NCBI GenBank assembly: GCA_005798205.1 | Contig: SYKJ01000171.1 | Coordinates: 1 to 5,145, forward strand | Reading direction: 5' to 3' | DNA length: 5,145 nucleotides | Origin: Bacteroidota bacterium | Lineage (GTDB): Bacteria > Bacteroidota > Bacteroidia > Flavobacteriales > Crocinitomicaceae | Shown: positions 1 to 5,145 of the stretch, one piece after another | Position numbering within the stretch: position 1 is the stretch's first letter | Layout: every line of letters starts with the position of its first letter | Made by a program: the position numbers and the translations under genes | The notes under the pieces: generated by a model | Database searches by the model: none | What the model was told of the DNA's origin: nothing | Seen by the model: only the letters and a program-made list of their open reading frames with translations

Positions 1-6
1 ATTTTT

Positions 7-876
7 ATGAGGCAATTAAAAATCGCTAAGCAAGTAACAAATAGAGAAACCGCTTCTCTTGATAAATATTTGCAAGAAATTGGTCGGGTTGACCTTATAA
101 CTGCAGACGAAGAAGTTGAACTTGCCCGTAAAATTCGCAACGGAGATCGACAAGCATTAGAGCGCTTAACAAAAGCAAATTTACGCTTCGTTGTCTCTGT
201 TTCAAAGCAATATCAAAACCAAGGTTTAGCTCTTCCAGATTTAATCAATGAGGGCAATGTTGGATTGATTAAAGCAGCTGAGCGTTTTGACGAAACCCGT
301 GGTTTTAAGTTTATTTCTTACGCCGTTTGGTGGATTCGTCAATCAATTTTACAAGCACTTGCAGAACAAGCGAGAATAGTTCGCTTACCCTTAAATAAAA
401 TTGGAAATATCAATAAAATCAATCGCGCTTATTCTGAACTAGAACAAAAGTTTGAGCGACCTCCTTCTGCCGATGAACTTGCCGATTTTTTAGAATGCAC
501 AACTGATGAGGTTAAGCAATCCCTAGCTCAAAACGGTCGTCATGTATCAATGGATGCGCCCCTAGTTGATGGAGATGAGTCCTCTTCAAGCATGTATGAT
601 GTGATGGTGGGCGATTCACTGCCTGGTCCTGAAGCAAACTTAGTATTAGAATCTTTGAGATGTGATATTCGAAGTTCACTTACTTCCTTAACGCAAAGAG
701 AAAGTGATGTTGTTAGCATGTTCTATGGATTGGAAGGGTCTACACCATTGTCGCTAGAGGAAATCGGAACAAAATTTGACTTAACTAGAGAGCGCGTTCG
801 ACAAATTAAAGAAAAAGCAATTCGTCGTTTGAAGCATACTTCGAAAAACAGAACATTAAAAAGTTATTTGGGGTAA
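7..876 (+). CDS. rpoD: RNA polymerase primary sigma factor RpoD (sigma-70 family, Bacteroidota type)
   Basis: This is the housekeeping sigma subunit, which binds core RNA polymerase and recognises and melts most promoters. Region 1.2 lies at about residues 16-50 ([10 protein letters not shown]...). Region 2 lies at about 51-127 and contains [12 protein letters not shown], the core-binding [18 protein letters not shown], and the -10 recognition and melting segment [13 protein letters not shown]. Region 3 with an acidic, serine-rich finger-like loop is at about 128-205. Region 4 is at about 211-289, with the -35 helix-turn-helix [20 protein letters not shown] at 248-267. Region 1.1 is absent and the total of 289 residues is normal for Bacteroidota RpoD, which is known to read unusual -33/-7 (TTTG, TAnnTTTG) promoters. 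MRQLKI is the customary N-terminus of this group, which supports the ATG at 7. Only six upstream bases (ATTTTT) are visible, so no promoter can be judged. The stop lies one base from the convergent priA stop. The family call is very secure. Whether the genome has a second rpoD-like gene cannot be seen. Confidence 0.97.
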   Translation: MRQLKIAKQVTNRETASLDKYLQEIGRVDLITADEEVELARKIRNGDRQALERLTKANLRFVVSVSKQYQNQGLALPDLINEGNVGLIKAAERFDETRGFKFISYAVWWIRQSILQALAEQARIVRLPLNKIGNINKINRAYSELEQKFERPPSADELADFLECTTDEVKQSLAQNGRHVSMDAPLVDGDESSSSMYDVMVGDSLPGPEANLVLESLRCDIRSSLTSLTQRESDVVSMFYGLEGSTPLSLEEIGTKFDLTRERVRQIKEKAIRRLKHTSKNRTLKSYLG

Positions 877-877
877 T

Positions 878-3361
878 TTAAAGCGAATCAACATCAATAA
901 TAATTCGGATTGATTTATTGCTTGGCTTAGCATAAAATTGATCAATTATTAAAGCAATTTTTTCCTTTACTTTTTTATCCGATGCAGACCGTTCTATTTT
1001 AAGTTTAATCTCTTTCAAAAATAAATTTTGAATTCTTTTAATAATAGGAAATTCAGGTCCTAGCACACGTTCCTTAAATGTATCTCTCAAAGATTGAGCT
1101 AGTTCGATAGCTGCAGCATCCACCAAATATTCTTCCTTGTGTTTTAATGTCAGCGTTATCATTTTATAAAATGGGGGATAGAAAAAATTTTCTCGCTCCA
1201 TTATTTCATTATTGTAAAATCCAAGATAGTCGTGTTCCATAACCAATTTTATAACCCAGTGCTCGGGGTCAGCGGTTTGAATAATTACCTTTCCTCTTTT
1301 TTCTTTTCTTCCTGCCCTTCCAGCCACTTGCGACATCAATTGATATGATCTTTCATAAGCTCTAAAGTCAGGTCGTCTCAAAAGCATATCAGCATCTAAA
1401 ATCCCAACCAGACTAACATTATCGAAATCAAGACCTTTGGTTACCATTTGAGTTCCTATAAGAATATCAATTTTTCGATTTTCAAAATCACTTAATATTT
1501 CCTCGTAAGCATTTTTATTCCTTGTGCTGTCTAAATCTAGACGTTTAATAACATTCTCAGGAAAAATCATTCCTAAATCGTCTTCAATTTTTTCTGTACC
1601 AAAACCGAGCATTTTTAAACGATTACTTCCACACGAGGGGCAAGATCCAACAGGCGCAGATGTAAAACTGCAGTAGTGACATTTTAATAAATTACTGTGT
1701 TTGTGGTAAGTTAATGAAACATCGCAATTTGTGCATCTTGGAGTCCAGGCACAAATTTCACAGGACCAAAGCGGAGTATAGCCCCTACGATTTTGAAATA
1801 GAATAATTTGTTCTCCTTTATCAATCGCCAATTTCATCTCAGCAACTAAAATAGACGAAAAATGAGCCTGCATATTTTTTAATTTCCGCTCACTTTTTAA
1901 GTCCGCACATATAATTTCCGGAAGTTCTAAGCCTTTGTAGCGTTCTACTAAATTTACAAGAGCAAACTTCCCCGTCTTAGCATTGTAATAACTTTCTAAT
2001 GAAGGTGTTGCTGTTCCCAATAGCACTTTTGCATTGTGTTGCCGTGCCAAAACAATAGCTGCATCTCGTGCATTGTATCTTGGCGATGGATCATATTGTT
2101 TAAATGAATTTTCATGTTCTTCATCAACTATAATAAGTCCAAGCTCTTGATATGGAAGAAAAACCGAAGATCTTGCGCCCAAAATAATTCGAAATTGCGC
2201 TACATTGTTTTCAAGTACTTTATTCCAAATTTCTATTCGTTCATTTTGGTTGAATCGCGAATGATAAACGCCCACTTGTGGACCAAAATAATGTGATAGC
2301 CGCTGAATCAATTGGGTAGTTAATGCTATTTCAGGAAGAAGGAATAGAATTTGTTTCCCTAAGTCCAATTGTTCTTGGATTAGTTGAACGTAAATTTCAG
2401 TTTTCCCTGAACCTGTTACACCATGGAGTAGCGTTACATTAGATTTTTCAAAAGAAGTTTTAATCTCTTCTAAAGCTTTTGTTTGTGGTATTGTTAACAC
2501 CTTCAATTCATTTGATGTATCCTGCTTAGCTGTTATTCTATCAATTTGATATCGTTCACATATTAAAACGCCACTTTTCTCTAAGCTTGTAAGTGCTGAG
2601 GCACTAATTCCATGCTCAACTAATTTTTTTTTCGGAATGGGAGTTTGAATAGAACCACAAATGTTGGTTTCTTTTAATAAAAACAAAATTGCGTCAACTT
2701 GCTTTTGCATTCGTTTATTTTGTTCCATCTCTGAAATCAACTCGCTTAAATTTCTTTCATTAGAAAAATGCTCAGAGAAAGAAATACAGGTTATGGTTTT
2801 TGGAGTGTAGCGCTGGTTTATTTCTTCATTTGAAATAACAATTTTTCGCTCTATCATTTTTTTTATGAGCGGTTGAATTGTCTTTATTCCCAAGATTTCT
2901 GAGAGTTCTTTTAAGTCAAGAGAATCTTTATTTTGAAGAGCATCAACTATGGTTTGTTCCTTATCGTCCAAATGGTCAAATTCCAAGCTAAATTCAGGAT
3001 GAAGAACAAGAATCGTCTCACTTGCCAATTTAAAATTGGAAGGTAAAGCTGCATTCATAACATCTCCAAGTGGCGCCATATAATAACTTGAAATCCATTC
3101 CCAAAAAAGCAACTGTTTCTCTGTAATTATTGCTTGTTCGTCTAGTTGATATTCAATGTATTTAGCCTGATATGCACTTGGAACTTCTTCGTGTATTCGC
3201 GTAATGATGCCTGTTTGTAATTTATTTTTCCCAAACGGGACAATAACACGAACACCAAATCTGATTGCATTATTTAACTCAAAGGGAATGCGGTAAGTAA
3301 AAACCTGATGTATGGGAACTGGAAGCAGAACATCTGCAAATAAAGTTTGTCTTTCACTCAC
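878..3361 (-). CDS. priA: Primosomal protein N' (replication restart DNA helicase PriA)
   Basis: PriA is a cytoplasmic superfamily 2 3'-5' DNA helicase that binds abandoned replication forks and starts reassembly of the replisome. The N-terminal 3'-DNA-binding domain is at about 7-105 (FADVLLPVPIHQVFTY, GVRVIVPFG). Winged-helix-like sequence follows at about 132-188, with a second similar stretch at about 217-276, which makes the protein longer (827 residues) than E. coli PriA (732). The ATPase core has Walker A GVTGSGKT (314-321), LLPEIALT (341-348), Walker B DEEH (413-416) and GTATPS (449-454). Eight zinc-binding cysteines are all present: C534, C537, C543, C546, C561, C564, C574 and C577. 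The second helicase lobe has GTQMVTKGLDFDNV (636-649) and QVAGRAGR (678-685). The C-terminal domain contains IKRIQNLFLKEIKLKIER. The start is a GTG with no clear Shine-Dalgarno. It is the only conventional start codon between the upstream in-frame stop (TAA at 3413-3415) and the conserved N-terminus. It is probably the last gene of a three-gene transcript. It looks intact and functional. Confidence 0.97.
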   Translation of the reverse strand: MSERQTLFADVLLPVPIHQVFTYRIPFELNNAIRFGVRVIVPFGKNKLQTGIITRIHEEVPSAYQAKYIEYQLDEQAIITEKQLLFWEWISSYYMAPLGDVMNAALPSNFKLASETILVLHPEFSLEFDHLDDKEQTIVDALQNKDSLDLKELSEILGIKTIQPLIKKMIERKIVISNEEINQRYTPKTITCISFSEHFSNERNLSELISEMEQNKRMQKQVDAILFLLKETNICGSIQTPIPKKKLVEHGISASALTSLEKSGVLICERYQIDRITAKQDTSNELKVLTIPQTKALEEIKTSFEKSNVTLLHGVTGSGKTEIYVQLIQEQLDLGKQILFLLPEIALTTQLIQRLSHYFGPQVGVYHSRFNQNERIEIWNKVLENNVAQFRIILGARSSVFLPYQELGLIIVDEEHENSFKQYDPSPRYNARDAAIVLARQHNAKVLLGTATPSLESYYNAKTGKFALVNLVERYKGLELPEIICADLKSERKLKNMQAHFSSILVAEMKLAIDKGEQIILFQNRRGYTPLWSCEICAWTPRCTNCDVSLTYHKHSNLLKCHYCSFTSAPVGSCPSCGSNRLKMLGFGTEKIEDDLGMIFPENVIKRLDLDSTRNKNAYEEILSDFENRKIDILIGTQMVTKGLDFDNVSLVGILDADMLLRRPDFRAYERSYQLMSQVAGRAGRKEKRGKVIIQTADPEHWVIKLVMEHDYLGFYNNEIMERENFFYPPFYKMITLTLKHKEEYLVDAAAIELAQSLRDTFKERVLGPEFPIIKRIQNLFLKEIKLKIERSASDKKVKEKIALIIDQFYAKPSNKSIRIIIDVDSL
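917..963 (+). terminator. Weak candidate rpoD terminator inside the 3' end of priA
   Basis: On the + strand ATTGCTT (917-923) can pair with AAGCAAT (952-958) in a seven base-pair stem, followed directly by TTTTT (959-963) and further T-rich sequence. It lies about 40 bases past the rpoD stop, where a terminator would be expected because the convergent genes leave no spacer. The stem has only two G-C pairs and a 28-base loop, and the sequence is also coding for priA, so it may be coincidental. Confidence 0.22.
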
Positions 3362-3390
3362 AGTGTAAAAATAAGAAAACGCCTCTATTT

Positions 3391-3408
3391 TTAAATCTTT
3401 TGATTTAA
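3391..3408. repeat. Short perfect inverted repeat in the lipoprotein-priA spacer
   Basis: TTAAATC (3391-3397) and GATTTAA (3402-3408) are exact reverse complements around a four-base TTTT loop, starting five bases beyond the lipoprotein stop codon. The stem is almost all A/T. On the priA-sense strand it is followed by AAATAGAGG and not by a U run, so it does not look like an intrinsic terminator. It could protect a 3' end or be chance in AT-rich DNA. Confidence 0.4.
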
Positions 3409-3412
3409 GAAC

Positions 3413-4549
3413 TTATTGACATGCGTATGGCTCTTCTTGGTTTATTACGTTATCTCCAGGGTGATTGGAACAAAATAAATAAGAACCAGTAATTGCACCT
3501 TGGCAGAGTTCTTTTGTGCTTTTTTTATCAATTGCTCTAAGGTAAGCAAGCTGTGCTGAAACATAAAATGGCAGGTAATATTCTCTTGTTTGTCTTGAAG
3601 AGAAAATCCCTATGACTCTTTTCCCATTTGTAGCGCTCAAATTTGTGTAACTTGGTTTACTTTGTGCTAAGCCAGATGCTGGTTTATTTACAGCAATAAA
3701 ATTGTAAAGTTCTTCGGATCCTCCAGTAATTTTTATGGTGACACCTTTGAAGGTTCTTTTTGATATAAAGGAATTAATATCACAATTACTTGCCATTAAA
3801 TTATAAAATGTTTCTCCATTGGCAGAAAATGTTTTATTAGAATTTGGTTGTACGTCTGCTTCGCCAAGATCCCAGTTAAATGATTTTTCTGAAAATGTTG
3901 TATTCTCCCATTCGTAGAATGCTATTTTTAACTGCGTATTTATAACATATGAACTTCCGGTCGAAGAAACGGTAATTCCAGTTGATTTATATTCACCTGG
4001 GTTATCTGCAAACTTAAAGTTAAAATTTTGGGTAAATGCAGCACTTGATATTCCTTTTACCAATTCAGTTTCAGCACTTACAGAGAATTCACCACCGTTG
4101 ACGATGATATCTAATTTATATGTTGCATTAGGATTTAGAGAACTTAATTGTGGGTTTGTGGCACTTACTATATTGCCATTTTCTGTTGCTAATGTTTTGA
4201 AATAATACACCTTATGCTCTGGTGCATAAAAAACGCCATTTTCATCTTTGTTGTCTAAAATAGTATCCCTTAATAGCCAAGATCTAGTCATCGTATTGCC
4301 AACATATTCAGAAATTGTAGCATTCACCTCCTCAAAATAATTTGAATCTGCTTCTTGCGCAATTTGTAGAGCATTCCCTGGACCTATAAAAGCTCTGTTT
4401 ATTTTAATATAATGCAAAGTATCTGCTTGATCTAATAAGCCGTATACAACAGCAGTTTCTTGAAAATTTCCAATTAGGGTAACCTTTTCTTTACAAGCAC
4501 TAAATGCAAATAACACAAAGCAAATAATAACAAAACAAAGATGTTTCAT
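3413..4549 (-). CDS. Putative outer-membrane or surface lipoprotein of unknown function (DUF4249-like?)
   Basis: A 378-residue secreted lipoprotein. The N-terminus is a type II signal peptide: a short basic start (MKH), a hydrophobic core at 4-16, and the lipobox FSAC with the lipidated cysteine at 19. The next residues are KEK, which only loosely resemble the charged lipoprotein export signals of Bacteroidota, so surface exposure is possible but unproven. The mature part is rich in alternating polar and hydrophobic segments, as in extracellular beta-sandwich proteins. It includes VVYGLLDQADTLHYIKINRAF (34-54) near the start and the stretch RVIGIFSSR (311-319) near the end. This pattern reminds me of DUF4249-type Bacteroidota lipoproteins, but that is from memory and unconfirmed. 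Four cysteines besides the lipidated one lie in the mature protein (256, 349, 360, 377), three of them in the last 30 residues. The ATG start at 4549 is set by the signal peptide and no Shine-Dalgarno is visible. The gene lies 19 bases after the FKBP gene and 51 bases before priA, so it probably shares their transcript. Function unknown. Confidence 0.85.
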   Translation of the reverse strand: MKHLCFVIICFVLFAFSACKEKVTLIGNFQETAVVYGLLDQADTLHYIKINRAFIGPGNALQIAQEADSNYFEEVNATISEYVGNTMTRSWLLRDTILDNKDENGVFYAPEHKVYYFKTLATENGNIVSATNPQLSSLNPNATYKLDIIVNGGEFSVSAETELVKGISSAAFTQNFNFKFADNPGEYKSTGITVSSTGSSYVINTQLKIAFYEWENTTFSEKSFNWDLGEADVQPNSNKTFSANGETFYNLMASNCDINSFISKRTFKGVTIKITGGSEELYNFIAVNKPASGLAQSKPSYTNLSATNGKRVIGIFSSRQTREYYLPFYVSAQLAYLRAIDKKSTKELCQGAITGSYLFCSNHPGDNVINQEEPYACQ

Positions 4550-4568
4550 GATTTAGTAGATTGGGGGG

Positions 4569-5145
4569 TTAATATTGTCCGTTTGGATTTATTTGAGGTT
4601 GAACAAAAGAGCCTGTTTTTGCACAATCAATTAGTTCAATTACAAAACAAAGCGATTCTCGTCCTTGTTGTTCGCCATATGCTAAATCCCATGGGATGTA
4701 AACTCTATAAAGACCTCCTTTTTTCATTTTCGGAAGAACAAAAGACCAACCGGGAATTACTCCACCACTCAATTGTAAAGGAACAGGCTCAATTATTCCA
4801 GCTTCATTTTTCATTGTATAAGAATTTTGAACAGTATCACCAAGAGCAGATGTGAGGATGTAATGAACTTTAACGTCGTCTGTAGAGGTAGGTTGTTTTC
4901 CTTTTCCATCACGTAAAGTTTCCATTATGATTCCATTTTCAAAGATTTCAGCTCCTTTAATTTTTTTCGCAGTGCTCATCATTTTATCACCATTTTTTTC
5001 GTTTAGGCCTACTATGAATTTTTCCATTTGTTCCCGCATCTCTTTCTCTTTAAAATTTATAGTATCTCTTTTATACAAACCGTCTTCGTAACCAAGCTTT
5101 ACAAATTCGAAGTCAACTTCTTTTAAACCACCAAGTTTTTTTATG
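4569..5145 (-). CDS. FKBP-type peptidyl-prolyl cis-trans isomerase, Mip/FkpA-like (partial, N-terminus beyond window)
   Basis: The gene runs off the right edge: the frame stays open through every codon to 5142-5144, giving 191 visible residues. The nearest possible start inside the window is a TTG at 5076-5078. It would cut through an upstream stretch (LKEVDFEFVKLGYEDGLYKRD) that fits the helical N-terminal domain of Mip/FkpA proteins, so I treat the gene as partial. Counting from the first visible residue, helical dimerisation-domain sequence covers about 7-55, a linker follows, and the FKBP fold spans about 72-173. Recognisable pieces are VKVHYILTSALGDTV, GGVIPGW (127-133), MKKGGLYRVYIPWDLAYGE and CFVIELID. 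Proteins of this family catalyse proline isomerisation and chaperone folding in the envelope; the signal peptide that would show export is outside the window. Two features are odd. The usual F-D-S motif reads Q-N-S (106-108), and the loop between AYG and the last strand is about six residues shorter than in FKBP12, lacking the I-P-P stretch. Activity may therefore be altered. It probably heads or continues the operon with the lipoprotein and priA. Confidence 0.9.
   Translation of the reverse strand, partial: IKKLGGLKEVDFEFVKLGYEDGLYKRDTINFKEKEMREQMEKFIVGLNEKNGDKMMSTAKKIKGAEIFENGIIMETLRDGKGKQPTSTDDVKVHYILTSALGDTVQNSYTMKNEAGIIEPVPLQLSGGVIPGWSFVLPKMKKGGLYRVYIPWDLAYGEQQGRESLCFVIELIDCAKTGSFVQPQINPNGQY

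Noticed and set aside
831..842. Hairpin GAAG-CATA-CTTC near the rpoD 3' end, considered as a priA terminator
   Set aside because: The stem is only four base pairs, no U-run follows it on the priA-sense strand, and it lies in conserved rpoD region 4 coding sequence.
936..947. Twelve-base perfect palindrome AATTGATCAATT, considered as an operator
   Set aside because: It lies within the priA coding end, far from any start, has no loop for a hairpin, and is made of simple A/T-rich sequence likely to arise by chance.
2114..2296. Open frame of 60 codons on the + strand inside priA
   Set aside because: It lies wholly antisense to a strongly conserved helicase gene, has low-complexity N/K/S/I-rich content typical of AT-rich shadow frames, and matches no family I recognise.
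3362..4568. Search of the two spacers and the sequence just upstream of each - strand start for Bacteroidota-type promoters (TAnnTTTG)
   Set aside because: I found no convincing match near the starts of the lipoprotein gene or priA, so no promoter is called; this agrees with co-transcription from beyond the right edge.
4541..4855. Open frame of 104 codons on the + strand opposite the FKBP gene and the lipoprotein start
   Set aside because: It is antisense to two better supported genes, and its leucine- and glutamine-rich translation has no recognisable domain.
5076..5078. TTG as the true start of the FKBP gene
   Set aside because: The frame stays open upstream to the window edge, and the upstream residues fit the helical N-terminal domain of Mip/FkpA proteins. 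The secretion signal expected for the family would also be missing.
1..5145. Possible novel system, mobile element, CRISPR array or RNA gene
   Set aside because: The coding sequence is nearly gapless, two of the four genes are core housekeeping genes, and I saw no direct repeats, terminal inverted repeats, tRNA-like folds or transposase motifs.

Overview
The window is AT-rich and looks like chromosomal core sequence from a member of the Bacteroidota, probably a flavobacterium-like lineage. Three things point there. The primary sigma factor is a short (289 residue) RpoD beginning MRQLKI, with no region 1.1. The PriA is long (827 residues) and carries additional winged-helix-like sequence. The genes lack recognisable Shine-Dalgarno sequences and have A/T-rich leaders. 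Placement below the phylum is a guess from the style of the proteins.

Layout: on the + strand, rpoD (7-876) is complete and begins almost at the left edge. On the - strand, read from right to left, is a tightly packed row of three genes. The first is a partial FKBP-type peptidyl-prolyl isomerase of the Mip/FkpA type (4569 to the right edge, N-terminus missing). The second is a lipoprotein of unknown function, possibly DUF4249-like (3413-4549). The third is priA (878-3361, GTG start). The spacers are 19 and 51 bases, so co-transcription is plausible. rpoD and priA converge with one base between their stop codons, so any terminator for either gene must lie inside the other's coding sequence. 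One weak candidate for rpoD is seen at 917-963.

Roles: RpoD directs RNA polymerase to housekeeping promoters. PriA reloads the replisome at stalled forks. The isomerase and the lipoprotein are envelope proteins, the first inferred from its family and the second from its signal peptide. No obvious functional theme links all four genes. No gene-free stretch exceeds 51 bases. I saw no RNA gene, CRISPR array, insertion sequence, attachment site or defence-like cassette, and I do not think the window holds a new system. The points most worth a second look are the altered active-site region of the isomerase, the one-base convergent junction, and the in-frame arrangement of the lipoprotein stop codon with the GTG-started priA.
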